64,000 bases of DNA from Campylobacterota bacterium (lineage in GTDB: Bacteria; Babelota; Babeliae; Babelales; RVW-14), in contig JACKCO010000004.1 of NCBI GenBank assembly GCA_020633995.1, forward strand, positions 477,904 through 541,903, written 5' to 3'. Below the pieces are notes generated by a model. That model had not been told where the DNA came from and did not search any database. It saw nothing but the letters and a program-made list of their open reading frames with translations. The translations under genes and the position numbers were made by a program. The first letter of the stretch is position 1. Every line of letters begins with the position of its first letter. Shown here one piece after another: positions 11,038 through 24,000 of this stretch.

Positions 11038-14000
11038 TGACCAAAAAATATCTAAAAAAATCACTGTTACTTTGTTTCTCATTAACTCTTTTTTTAGTCA
11101 CAGATGTTACACTCGCTCAAACAGCCCCTAATTTACAAACACCCGTTACTGACGCACGAGGTAACAAGTGGGCATTGACCAGTGATCCTCACCCGCAATA
11201 TCAAACTGAAAAAGAAGTTTATGTCATGCCAGCAGGAAGCTCGCAATGGCAAAAAATTGGGGGTGCTGCAGTTGATATTGCTGCACATCCAACGGAAGAT
11301 AAGGTGTGGGTTACACAAAGCCAACAGAACAACTATGCTATTTATGCCCGTACTGGCATTTCAAACTCAGCCCCAACAGGTAACGGCTGGCAAGCCCTTC
11401 CCTCAGGCCGACTAAAAGATATTGAAATTAATGCGTTAGTCAATTTTGCTGGTACTGGAACTGATAATAATCGCTGGCACTCATTGACTAACAACCCAAG
11501 CGATCCTCAATGGGTTGCTGAACCTGATCTAGTTGGACTGCAGCAACAAATTACTGATTTGACAGCTCAGATCACAAACTTGAACAACCAGATACAAACA
11601 GCCCTGAGCGATGTCAGTACCTGCCAAGCAGATGAAGGCACTCTACAACAGCAATACGATACCCTTGATGCTGCACTTAAAAAAGCACTAGAAGACCTTG
11701 CAACTGCTGTACAAAATGAGCAAACAGCGCTTAGCAGTCTTACACAAAAACAAATAGATGTTTCAAATCTACAAAACGAAGTAGACAACTTACAAATCCA
11801 AAAAGATCAATTGCAAAGCCAGTATAACAAACTTCAACAGGATCTGATTAATGAACAAAATCGTGAGCAAAATCTGGTAAGACAGCTTAATGACCAGGAT
11901 ACTTTAATCAATAGCCTTACCGATCAAATAAATCAACTAGGTAAAGAAATTAATGATCTCGACTTTCAGATTCAACAAAGTCAGCCAGCACTTGACGTAG
12001 CACTCGCTGCTAAAAAAGCTGCTGAGGATAATCTCATCCAAGTCCAACAAGAACTTACCGACGCTCAAAACCAGGTCTCCAGTCTAACCAATCAACTTAG
12101 CGATCTCCAAAACCAGCTCACCAAAGCGCAAGCGGATAAAAAAACAGCCGAAGATGAAATTACACGGTTAACTAATGATCTTAACCAGATCAATCCTCAA
12201 CTAACCCAAGCTCAACAAGACATGCAAACAGCAAGTAACCAAATTACTCAGTTAACTAATCAACTTACAAGCGCGCAAAAAGCAGCGCAAGATGCTGAAA
12301 ATAGCTTAACCGACATTCAGAACCAGCTTACGGCCGCCGTCAAACAAGTAAGTGATTTAACCCAACAGTTAGCAGATGCCCAAGCAAATGAAAAGACAAC
12401 AACCGACGCCCTTGCTCAGAAACAAAAAGATCTTACCGATGCCCAAGGCCAGGTGACTACCCTAACTAAACAACTTTCCGATGCACAAGCCCTGCAAAAA
12501 AATGCTGAAGATGAAGTCACTCGTCTAACGGGAGAACTTCAAAATGCACAACAAAGCCTTACTACTGCTCAAAACGACCTAGCAGCAAAACAACAAGAAC
12601 TTGCCAGTGCACAACAGACAGCAAATAATCTCACCACTCAGGTAAATAAAGCATCAACCGACCTGAGTGCAAGTGATGCTGCACTTGAAAAACTCATGAA
12701 TGACCTGAACGCAGCACTTGCTGAGGTTACTCGCCTCACAAACGAAAGTAACACCTGCGCCGAACGAGAACTTAATGCACAAAACCAAGTTAACAAACTC
12801 ACAAGCGACCTAGCACAAGAGCAACAAAACCTACAAAACTTACAAACCCAGCTTAGCCAAGTACAGGGCGAGCTCAAGCAAGAACAGGATCGTGTTGCTG
12901 ACTTAACCCAACAGCTACAAGATGCACAAGCAATACTACAAACAACACTGAATGACCTTACAAGTACACAACAGCAACTCAATCAAAAACAACAAGAACT
13001 TGCAAATAAAGACAAACAATTAACCGACGCACAAAATACACTCAAAACAGCGCAAGATGATGTTGCTAGCCTAACCAACCAAATCAGCAATCTCGACGAG
13101 CAGAACAAAACCGCTCAAGGCCAGGTTGACAAACTTACCCAAGACCTTGCAAGCCTGCAACAACAACTCAAAGAAAAACAAGACGAGTTGAGCAAAGCAC
13201 AGCAAGACTTAACCGCGGCGCAAGGCGAAGTTGGTCGCCTGAGTGGCGAGATAAGTTCGCGCAAGGCTGCAAACCAAGCCGCACAAACGGCCGAAACAAC
13301 ATCGCTTGAAGATGCACTCACGCAAGCACTCGCTGATAGGGCAGCAGCTGAAAAAACGGTTGCACAACTCAACCAAGATCTTACCAACTTACAAAATCAG
13401 ATCACACAACTTAACAACCAACTTCAACAAGTACAAGGTACCCAACAATCAAGCAGCACCGAACGCAACAACCTAGAAAATCAGTTAACTCAGCTCCAGC
13501 AAAATATAGCCAAAGCTCAACAAGATCTTGCCAACGCGCAAAGTGAACGAGGGCAATGTGACCTTGAACACGGACAACTTGTTGCTCAACAGCAACAACT
13601 TAATGACGACCTAAAATCAGCGCAGGATGAGGTTGCAAACCTTGAAAAGCAGCTTACTGATATCCAATCAAACCAAGGTCAACTCAGCCAAACAGAACAA
13701 CAACTGCTGCAAGATGTAACCAATGCTCAAAATGAGGTAATCAAACTCACCAACGATTTGGGACAAACCCAAAATAGCATCCAGCAAATTAATGACGAAA
13801 AAGCACTACTTGAAACACAGCTAACTACCGCACAAAACCAAGTACAAAAATTGAGCGATGAACTCAACCAAGTAAATCAAGAGTTACAAAACGTACAAAG
13901 CCCCGAAATTGCAAAAATTCAGCAAGACCTGAACACCGCCCTTGCAGACAAACAAAAACTGCAAGATGAAGTCAATCAGTTAACACAAGATGTAGCAAAC

Positions 14001-15050
14001 CTTCAAAAAGAAATTACAGACCTCCAACAACAGCTGCAAAACGCACAATCAACACAACAGGGCAGTAACCAACAGGTAACAGATCTCACCAACGAGCTCA
14101 CTCAAAAACAAAATGAATTAAACACCCTACAGCAAGACATAACTAACCTGACAACACAAATAACCAACACACAAACAACGCTAACTTCTCTTGAAAATGA
14201 GCGAGACAAAGCCGTTCAAGATTTACAACAAGCACAAAACCAGCTTCCAGTGCTTACCCAAGAGCGTGATGATGCACTCACCGAACAGCAGCAAACAGAG
14301 AAACAACTTACTGACTTACAGCAAAGTCTGGGCGGTGATCAAAAACAAATCGTTGAACTCAGCAGCCAACTTGCCGACTTACAAAATGAGCTCGCCGATC
14401 TACAAACCGAACTTCAAACAGAAAAAGACAAACAACTGCAAAGCGAAACGGAACGTGATAGCGCACGTCAAGAGCTTACTACACTGCAAAATGACGAACA
14501 AACTATCATCACAGAGCGTGATAACTTCATACAACAGTTGACGTTTGTACAAGATCAAATTGATCAACTCAATCAAGACATACAGATTTGTGAACAAACA
14601 AATACAGATCTTACTGAAGAACTTGCCCTACTCGGTCAAACAACAACCCCAGCACGTACTCGAGAACCAACACAAGTACGCAGCGGTCCACGGACAACGC
14701 GTGACACACGTGGCCGTGCCGTTGGCACCGGCGCTGTGGCAACAGAACGTCAACGTACAACAGAAAAAGGCATCCGGGCAAGTACGGGTATTGGGCTTTC
14801 AACCGAAGGCATGGTACTACGCAGCGAACAACAAGACCAGCCAGCTGTACAGCAACCTGTAGAACAAGCCGTAACACGACAAGCGCAAGATCCAGCAACA
14901 ACCACGACAACACGACGCTCAAGAACTCGCACTCAAACAACAACCGCACCAAGAGAAGATGTCGGCGTTGGAACTCCTGTACGGACAGGCGGCAGAACAA
15001 CGGGAACACGAAGTCAAACACAACCACGTACAACCAGTAGACGGCGTTAA
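11037..15050 (+). CDS. Giant secreted coiled-coil protein B (headless paralog of C)
   Basis: The start overlaps the small ORF stop and has AAGGGGG just upstream. Residues 1-27 are a Sec signal peptide (KKSLLLCFSLTLFLV, cut near TLAQ). Residues 32-155 form the tectonin-like module shared by all three giants (GNKWALT, DIAAHP, VWVTQ, GTGTDNN). Residues 162-1201 are an unbroken Gln/Asn-rich coiled coil, about 155 nm if fully extended. Residues 1205-1337 are a basic Thr/Arg-rich tail with the block AVGTGAVATERQRTTEKGIR, ending SRRR. Four rod cysteines lie at residues 196, 574, 841 and 1185, with the same spacings as in C. B is thus close to the last 1,320 residues of C without its head. Likely role: exported structural rod, possibly a partner of C. 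Function is inferred. Confidence 0.85.
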   Translation: MTKKYLKKSLLLCFSLTLFLVTDVTLAQTAPNLQTPVTDARGNKWALTSDPHPQYQTEKEVYVMPAGSSQWQKIGGAAVDIAAHPTEDKVWVTQSQQNNYAIYARTGISNSAPTGNGWQALPSGRLKDIEINALVNFAGTGTDNNRWHSLTNNPSDPQWVAEPDLVGLQQQITDLTAQITNLNNQIQTALSDVSTCQADEGTLQQQYDTLDAALKKALEDLATAVQNEQTALSSLTQKQIDVSNLQNEVDNLQIQKDQLQSQYNKLQQDLINEQNREQNLVRQLNDQDTLINSLTDQINQLGKEINDLDFQIQQSQPALDVALAAKKAAEDNLIQVQQELTDAQNQVSSLTNQLSDLQNQLTKAQADKKTAEDEITRLTNDLNQINPQLTQAQQDMQTASNQITQLTNQLTSAQKAAQDAENSLTDIQNQLTAAVKQVSDLTQQLADAQANEKTTTDALAQKQKDLTDAQGQVTTLTKQLSDAQALQKNAEDEVTRLTGELQNAQQSLTTAQNDLAAKQQELASAQQTANNLTTQVNKASTDLSASDAALEKLMNDLNAALAEVTRLTNESNTCAERELNAQNQVNKLTSDLAQEQQNLQNLQTQLSQVQGELKQEQDRVADLTQQLQDAQAILQTTLNDLTSTQQQLNQKQQELANKDKQLTDAQNTLKTAQDDVASLTNQISNLDEQNKTAQGQVDKLTQDLASLQQQLKEKQDELSKAQQDLTAAQGEVGRLSGEISSRKAANQAAQTAETTSLEDALTQALADRAAAEKTVAQLNQDLTNLQNQITQLNNQLQQVQGTQQSSSTERNNLENQLTQLQQNIAKAQQDLANAQSERGQCDLEHGQLVAQQQQLNDDLKSAQDEVANLEKQLTDIQSNQGQLSQTEQQLLQDVTNAQNEVIKLTNDLGQTQNSIQQINDEKALLETQLTTAQNQVQKLSDELNQVNQELQNVQSPEIAKIQQDLNTALADKQKLQDEVNQLTQDVANLQKEITDLQQQLQNAQSTQQGSNQQVTDLTNELTQKQNELNTLQQDITNLTTQITNTQTTLTSLENERDKAVQDLQQAQNQLPVLTQERDDALTEQQQTEKQLTDLQQSLGGDQKQIVELSSQLADLQNELADLQTELQTEKDKQLQSETERDSARQELTTLQNDEQTIITERDNFIQQLTFVQDQIDQLNQDIQICEQTNTDLTEELALLGQTTTPARTREPTQVRSGPRTTRDTRGRAVGTGAVATERQRTTEKGIRASTGIGLSTEGMVLRSEQQDQPAVQQPVEQAVTRQAQDPATTTTTRRSRTRTQTTTAPREDVGVGTPVRTGGRTTGTRSQTQPRTTSRRR

Positions 15051-15068
15051 GAAGGAGGTTAAGGGGAA

Positions 15069-18000
15069 ATGATTATGAAAAAATTTAAAAAAATATTACT
15101 GTCACTTGCACTACTAGCACTTACGGTTACGGGCGTAACAACACCACTACAAGCCCAAGAAATAAAATATGGCCAAGAAATAGAACTGATTTGGTCATCT
15201 CATCCAAGCAGATACATTTGGCGAGGTAACTCTATCAATGAAGTAACTGCTATACAGCCGGGACTAAAAGACCACTTTTGTGTTTTCATTTTGTTACCAC
15301 CTTCAGGCAAATCTCTAACAGACATCAATCCTGCAACAGGAACAACATACCAAGGAACCCCCATTCCAAACGATGGCTACTTCAGGCTCAAGAGCAAAGC
15401 TACGGGAAAAATGGTTGAATACCCATCAGCAGGCACCACGCTTAGACTTGGCTCAAACACAACCAGTGAGTTCAGAGTACATGTCTACAATCCAACTAAT
15501 GCTCAAGGCTATTGGACCGAAAATGATCCCCAGAATACTTTTCAAATAACCGGTAATTACTTTGTTTACTTCGCTAACGACGTAGCTAGAACAGCAAATG
15601 CTCAAACAGCATTTGCACAACAACCGCCCCCATACTTTCAAGCAAAGATTCTCGCTCAAGCATCATCAGCACCAGCACCAGCTCCCGAGCCAGATCCTAT
15701 CCCAACCAATGCCGTTACCTACGGGGATGAGGTCCGTCTCGAATTTGATATTGCACCAGGCGTCGCATTAAGTGCATCAGATGCTGATGAAGCCTTTGGT
15801 AGCCCAAATAAATACACCAATGATCTTTGGATTGTCATGCCACCAGGTGGCGCAGCGCTAACAGCAACCAATCCAGACACTGGCAGTCCATACCAAGGCG
15901 GAGTAATTGACTACGCTAAAAAAATACAGTTAAAACACAAAAATACGGGGAAAATACTTGCCCTTGGTGGCAATTTAAAAACTACAACAAACTCGGCTGG
16001 CATGGGTCAAGATATTGTCGTACGCTCAGAGAACGCCGGCATATGGCACAACGACGACCGTGTTACCCTCAACATTAATCAGACAATGTTTTCTCCAAGC
16101 TATCCAACGTATGTACGCCTACCTGGAAGCACATTCAACAATGAATGGGGTCAGCAATATCACGTTAACTGCGTTGCTGGAGCAGAGATTACTTCTACCA
16201 TCCCAAATCAATACGTAAAAGTTGTCGCTGCAAATCTTACCAATCCACCTAGCGCACCAGCACCTACACCTACACCAGGCGCAGTTTATGGCAACGTCTG
16301 GGGTATTGCTGCAGACAACAAAGTCTACTTCCGTGAGGGCATTAACGATGCAAACCCAACCGGAACATCATGGTCTGAAATTACTGGTCTAGCAGCCAGT
16401 GACATTTCGGTTGGCCCTGATGGTGCAGTTTGGGCTCTTGGCAATACGCCAGTTGGGGGTGGATACAAAATTTACTTCCGTGAAGGCATTACAGGAACAA
16501 ACCCTAAGGGTACAAGCTGGTCTGAAGTTGGAGGCGCTGTAGTTGTCATTGCCACCGGACTTGGTGGGCAAGCATGGGGCGTTAACGATGGTGACAATCT
16601 ATTTTTCCGTCAAGGAATCACTCAGTCACAACCAAAAGGTACTGCTTGGCAACATGTAAATCCGTATTTTAAATATGTTGATGCTGGATCAGATACATAC
16701 AACAGCGTCTGGGCAACCGGATCGTATCCTGGTGTTGTTTACCGGCACTGGGGCAACACAATCACACAACCTGGTCCAACCTGGTCACCGGTAGAGAGCT
16801 ATGAAATTAAACAAATCGCTGTTGGCCCTAATGGTCAACCATGGGGTATAAACGCTAGCAACGAAGTTGTCGCCCGAACAGGTATAACAGGTCAACAAAA
16901 AGATGTTAAAGGTACTAGCTGGCAAGCATGTGCTACAGCTGCAAAATTTGTAGGCGTAACTCGAAGCAACCAAGTATGGATGGTCAAAAATGATAACTCC
17001 ATATGGGTATCTGAAACAGCCGATATGAATAATATGGCATGGCAACAAATTAGCGGTCAACTCATTAAAGTTACCGGCGGTGGTATGCCAGCGGGCTATG
17101 TACCATCAGCTACACCACCACCTCAACCAGCACCATTTGACCCAACTAAACACACGCACAATCCACCAGCAGGAACAACATTTAATGATGCATGGCAGCT
17201 ACCTGAACCAAACAGAGGCCTCATTAAATTTCAAGCAAAAGGGAATGATATTTATGTTGACCTTTCTCAGCTCAAAGCAGCACAAAACAATCAGACTTAT
17301 AGATCAATTATTGGTGGATGGAGTAATACTCAGTCAGCTATTCAAAGACTTGGTGGCATAGAACAACTAGCAGCTGTAGGTACTGACAGCACCACAAACT
17401 TCCATGACTATTGGATGTCCATTGATGGGGGTCTTATAAAAATTGGTAAAGGCACAGAGTACGACCAAAACAAATTTATAGAACTTAATGACCCTAGCAC
17501 TATCGCTAACATCATCTACGTTGGTTTTGGCGGTTGGGACCTAGCAGTAGAATTTCAAAACATTAGCATCCAACCACTGCCGACAGCTCCAACACCGGCA
17601 CCAGTCCCGACAAATCCCACTGATAATGTGTGGGCTGTATCTGGGTCTGACGGCAAAGTCTGGTTTAGAGAAGGTGTAACTGCAACAAATCCTGAAGGCA
17701 CAAGTTGGACTGAAATTACTGGGCTACAGGCTCGATGGATCAACGTAAGTGCTAGCGGTGAAGTGTGGGCTATTGAAAGTGCTGGACCTGCTGCTCCTTA
17801 CTACCGCACAGGTATTACGACACAAAACCCTAAGGGCGACGGATGGGTAAAATTTGACGGTGGCAATATCATGCAAATCGGTGCTGGCTTAGAAGGACAA
17901 CTCTGGTGCAAAACCTACCTAGGAGAACTTTTTTACCGCACGGGAATTACTGAACAGAATCCTATCGGTAATGGATGGACAAAAGTCACAGACGGCAATG

Positions 18001-21000
18001 TAAGTGCCTATCGTTTTGCTGTGGGCGCGAATGGTTCCGTTTGGGCAACCGACTCTAACCAAGTGGCAGGTACAGGCTTTAGACTGGTATACAGAACAGG
18101 AATCGATGCAAATAACCCTGGTGGTACCGGTTGGCAGACAGTTACTGACGGCTTTAACGTCGCTGCCGATCTTGCCATTGGCCCCGATGGTCAACTCTGG
18201 GCTACAAACAACGTCGCACAGGCATCTTGTCGTTTAGGGATCACTACATCAAATCCATTTGGTACAACATGGAGTAATTACTTTACAAGTTCAGCAGCGT
18301 TTATGGCTGTATCTCCAACCAATAACCTTTGGTTTATAAACACAAGCAAACAAATTTTTATCGCCAAAGACCCAACACCAGGAGCTCCTTCATTTACCGG
18401 TGTGGGAGGTACGCCATCGCCACTTACCGTCATCAGTGCGGGTGGCTACCCTGGCACCATTGGAACAACACCCGCTCCGGCTCCTGAACCTACCCCACCT
18501 GCTCCGACTCCGGAACCTACCCCTGCTGACGCAGTCAAATATGGACAAGAAATTAGACTTGTTTGGTCATTTTTCCCAACAGAAGAAGTTGCCCTAAGCG
18601 GCTCTGATGAGGATATAGTTTTTGGTAGCACTGCAAAAACAACGAACGAGTTATGGACAATACTTCCACCAAGCGGATCAAACCTAAATGATACAAACCC
18701 TGCAACGGGAAGTCCATATCAAGGCTCTCCAATTACCCAGGGTGATATCATTAGACTTCAACACAAAAACACTGGCAACATTCTCCGTCTTGACCAACCA
18801 ACTCAAGCACCATCTCTTGTCACTGGCGGCGAAAACATTATGATCGCCTTTTCTGATCAACAAAACGGCCAGACTGTTAATGCAGGCACGGGATCACCAT
18901 GGCGAGAGCCGTATGATTCAGTCTTTTTCTACACTACATCCGGACACTTTCTACACTTCACTGGAACAAAATTCACTAATCAACTAGGAGAACAGTACAC
19001 GGTGGGCTGGGTTCACATAAATGATATGACAACATCTCCTGCTTTTAAAATTGCTATGACAACACTGGCAGATCCAACCTCTGCACCAACACCACCAAGT
19101 GCCACGGAACCTATGCCGGCACCAACTGGCATGGAAGACAATGTCTGGTGTATAACCTCATCCAATGATATCTTCTTCCGTGAAGGCATTACTACCTCAA
19201 ATCCTAAAGGTACTGGCTGGTCTCAGATTACTGGACTTAAGGCTGCAGAACTTGCTCTTTCTCCTGAAGGCGCTGTTTGGGCTATTAATCTTAATGACCA
19301 AATATTTTTCAGAACCGGGATTACACAAGAAAATCCTAAAGGTACCGGTTGGACCCAAGTATCAGGACTACTAAACAAAATTGCCCTGGGCCCTAACGGC
19401 CAACTTTGGGGTAGAAACTCAGCCAATGCGCCCTTTATTAGAACAGGCATTACTCAGGCTGCCCCTATGGGAACAGCGTGGGAAAACATTGTACCAAGTA
19501 CTGAAGGCCTGGTAGATATCGCGGTTGGTGCAAATGGAACAGTATTTAGTTTGGGACTAGGCAATGTTGACGTTAATGGTAAAGAAATTAAATATCGCAC
19601 TGGCGTTACCAGCTCAGATTTTAAAGGAACTGCATGGCAAACCATTGCAGGAAGTCTTAATGAAATCGTCGTTGGACCAAGCGGCCAAGCCTGGGGTAAA
19701 AACGCTACGGGTACAGTTTTTGGTAGAACCGGGGTCACCAGCACTAACCAAATAGGAACTGGCTGGCAAAACTGCGGAACAAACACCAACAGTGTTGCCG
19801 TATCAGTTAATAACCACTTCTGGGCTACTAAAACAGATCAAAGTATCGTATTCTCGTCAACCGCTGATGTTAATAACATGGCGTGGGAACCTGCCGAAGG
19901 TCTGGCAACAAAAATTTATGCAGGCGGTAGACCTCCAGTGCCCGTGCCAACTAAATTTGAAGCCAGTTTTAACATCCTTGATGCATGGTATGGTGTTGAG
20001 GGTAAAACTAATCCTAATGTTAAAGGGACACTCGATCAGCAACTTACTGCTGATAAGTACCTCAACATACCTGCAGATATGACAACTTATTTTGGCTCTG
20101 ACCCTCACCCTGGTGAAGGAAAACAACTTGGCTACACACTTGGGTGCACCAATTCGCTCAACCCTACAAATACTGTTAACAGATATACCTTCCACCTCAG
20201 GTCCCCTAATGGCATTGCTTCACATCTTGCAGAATTACAAGCAATTGACGTCAATGAAGCGGTTGTTCCAGACGTTGACCCAACAACAAAAATATTACCT
20301 GAAGGTTTTCCTGCAATGCTTGTGCCAATGCAAATGCAGATTGTTGGCGCAACGTACCCAACCCCAAGCGATGACGTCTCTGCGCAAGTCAAACAAAACT
20401 TAGTAGACAATGGCTTCTTGTACATGCCTGACATTCAGGCAGCCCTTGGGCCAGCTAATGATCCAGCAATGGATCAGCTAAAAATCTTTATACGCATGAA
20501 AAACCCTTCAAATCCTACACAAAATATTATTGCCGTAGCAGTATTTGACGCCGATAAACCGATGCTATTTTACCCAATCGACCCAGCAAATACGAGCAGC
20601 TTTCTTGAATTACCAGCACCTGGCCTTCAAAATCAAGTCATTGACGCCAACGGCACAAAGTGGGCACTCACAATTGATGATCATCCTCAATTCGCAGGAC
20701 AAAAAGAATTGTATTACCAACCAACTGGTTCAACTAAATGGACAAAAATTGATGCTGCGGCCAAAGACATTGCAGCGCATCCTGACAAGCTTGGCCTGTG
20801 GGTTGTCGGTGTTAACGGGGCCATATTTTCTCGTGATAACCTGAATCAGCAGCCTGATGGAACAGGCTGGAGTCAAGTTCCAGGCAAATCCGCTCTTGAA
20901 ATTGATGCTCGGGACTATCTTGATCAAACACATTACTCAATAATGGGTGACGATAATGTTGGCTACTTCTCGCTCACCGATAATCCCGCTGATCCACAGT

Positions 21001-24000
21001 GGATATCAATTGATTATTTCACTATACTGCAAGATCAAATACAGACGCTTATGGACGAAATAACGCAGCTACAAAACGACCTCAAGAATGAACAAGATGC
21101 ACTCGGCACATGCAACACATCTATCACAACCTTACAAGATCAAATAAAAACACTACAAGACCAACTGACCCAAGCACAGGACGACCTGAAAATTGCACTC
21201 GATAATGAGCAAAACGCAAAAGATCAACTCGATGGGATCAATCAAAACATTACCAATTTAACTAATCAAAAAAATCAACTCGAACAAGATATTACCGACC
21301 TCAATAATCAAATTGGTCCACTACAAGATCAAATCACCCAACTCAAAAACTTTAATAATCAAAATGAACAAACAGCTAAAGACAACGACAATTATATCAA
21401 CGGCCTACAGGATCAACTCAAACAATTTACCGATCAACGCGACCAATTGCAAAATCAACTCAACAAGATCACATCTGAATTACCAACAGCACAACAAGAA
21501 CAAAAAACAGCTGAAGATGCCCTTAAGCAAGCGCAAGATCAACTAAAACAAGCACAAGACGATATTACATCACTGACCACCCAAATCAACACAATACAGC
21601 AAGAGCTTAACACCTTACTTACCCAACAACCACAACTTGATCAACAAGTTAACAATTTAACCAACGAGCTTAACCAAAAACAACAAGATCTAACCACACT
21701 TCATCAAGATCTAATCAATGCTCGAAACACAGTGGCACAACTTGGCTTTGATCTGGGAACCGCTCAAAAACAAGAAAGTGATGCTAATGAAGAAATTGCG
21801 CAGCTTCAACCACAGCTTACTGACGCACAAAATCAAGTTACCACACTTACAAAACAGCTCACCGATGCACAAAATAATCAAAAAAGCGCCGCCGACCAGA
21901 TTGCAGTGATACAACCACAACTTGATGCCGCACTCAAGCAAGTATCAGACTTACAAGCAGAACTTACGAGTGCTCTGGCAGCTAAAAAAGAAGCTGAAGA
22001 TGAAGTTACACGTTTAACCAACGAACTAGCAAAAGCACAAGGTGACTTGACAGACATACAAAATCAATTGAACACCATTGACAGTGATATTGCAGATAAA
22101 AATACTGAAATTGCAAACCTGCAAGCCCAGCTGCAAAACCTTCAGTCTAGCATCAACACAAACCAACAACACATCACCGAAGCTACAAGTGACTTAAAAG
22201 AAGCTAATAACAACATTACACTCCTCAATAATGCCCTCAATACCTGTAATGTTAACGAAAAAGACCTTAATGACCAAATTACCAAGCTCACACAAGATCT
22301 AACCAAAGCTCAGCAAGACGCTCAACAAACTCAAAATGATTTGACCAAGGCCCAGCAAGATTTAACCAACGCCAAAAACGATATAACAAGCCTTGAAGAT
22401 CAGCTTACCAACACACTTTCACAACAAAAACAAAAGGGCGATGAGCTTGGCGATCTTGGACAACAACTCACTGACAAGCAACAAGAGCTTAGTGATAAAC
22501 AAACTGAACTTAATCAAACAACAAAAGCAAAGCAGGATGCCGATGCTGAAATTATTACGCTGACCGGTGACCTAAACCAAGCAAAACAAAAAAACCGTGA
22601 CTTAAATGATGAAATCAAGCAACTTACCGATGATATCAGCCAAACACAACAAGATATTGATCAAAACCAAAGCAACCTTGATACAGCGCTCACAGACCTT
22701 AACAATGCAAACAACGAAATTGCAAAACTTACTGACGAGTTAAACAAACTGCAAGCTGAACAGCCACTCTCTGATGACCCTGAAATTAATCGCCTACAAC
22801 AAGACCTATCACAAGCACTTGCCGACAAACAAGCAGCAGAAAATGAAATTAATCGCCTCAACAACGCAATAACAAAGGCGCAAGGTGAAATTTCTCAGCT
22901 GCAAAAGGACTTGGCTGACGCACAAAGCGGTGAACAAACTGTCGGAAGTGAAATAGATAAACTGAACCAAGATATTGCAGATGCACAAAGTGAACTAACA
23001 AAGCTTCAACAACAACTAACCAACGAACAGGACCAGGTACAGACATGTGAAACCGATGTTGACACTTTAGATACACAAATTAAAGATCTGCAAAACCAAC
23101 TGCTCAGCGCACAAAATGAAGTAAACTCACTCACTCAGCAAATTAGCAATGCACAGAAAAACCAGCAGCAAATACAAGGTAATCGCGATCAACTCGAAAA
23201 AGATTTGACAGACGCGCAAGCCGACATCGACCGACTAACCAATGAGCTTACGGCAGCTAATAATGAACTTACCAAAGTAACCGGTGAACGAGACAAAATC
23301 CAAAACGATCTTACCAGCGAACAAAGCGAAGTCACCCGACTTACCAACGAACTAACAGCAGCACAACAAGCACTCGATGCTGCAGTCAATAATCAGGAAA
23401 CCGAACTACAGACTTCGCTTAATAATGCACTCAACGACAAACAACAGCTTGAAACTGCCCGCGACAAACTCAGCCAAGACATTGCTAGCGCACAACAACA
23501 GATTCAAAAACTTAACGGTCAAATAACCACGGCCCAAACAACCGGTGGCGATGTAACGACACAGGTTCAAAACTTAACCAAGCAAATACAGGACATCAAT
23601 ACCGACATTACCAACGCTCAAGAACAAATTAACAACTTGACACAAGAAGTAACCAACCTTGAAAACCTCGTCACACAAACAACAACCGAGCGCGATAATG
23701 CACTCAATGAACTTACTCAGCTGCAAACACAACTTAATCAACTCACCAAGGAACGTGATGATGCAAACAATGAACGTCAGCGTCTTGAAAATGAAATTGC
23801 AGCATTACAACAAAATCTTGGCGGTGGTTCGACAGAAGCAGCCCAATTACTAGCCGACATAGGCCAACTACAGACACAAATCGAACAATTAAACACCGAT
23901 ATTAAAACTGCAACCGATGCTGAGCTGCTCGCTCAAAACGAGTTAACAAGCATACAAACTGAAATAACTAACACTACTACACGAATTAACGATATTACCG

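Noticed and set aside
10865..11131. 88-codon frame before and across the start of gene B
   Set aside because: It lacks a ribosome-binding site and runs into the signal-peptide region of B; the 48-codon frame with GGAG and TAATG coupling fits better.
14611..15033. 140-codon minus-strand frame under the end of gene B
   Set aside because: It is antisense to the conserved Arg/Thr-rich tail; Val/Leu-rich composition is what the complement of that tail gives.
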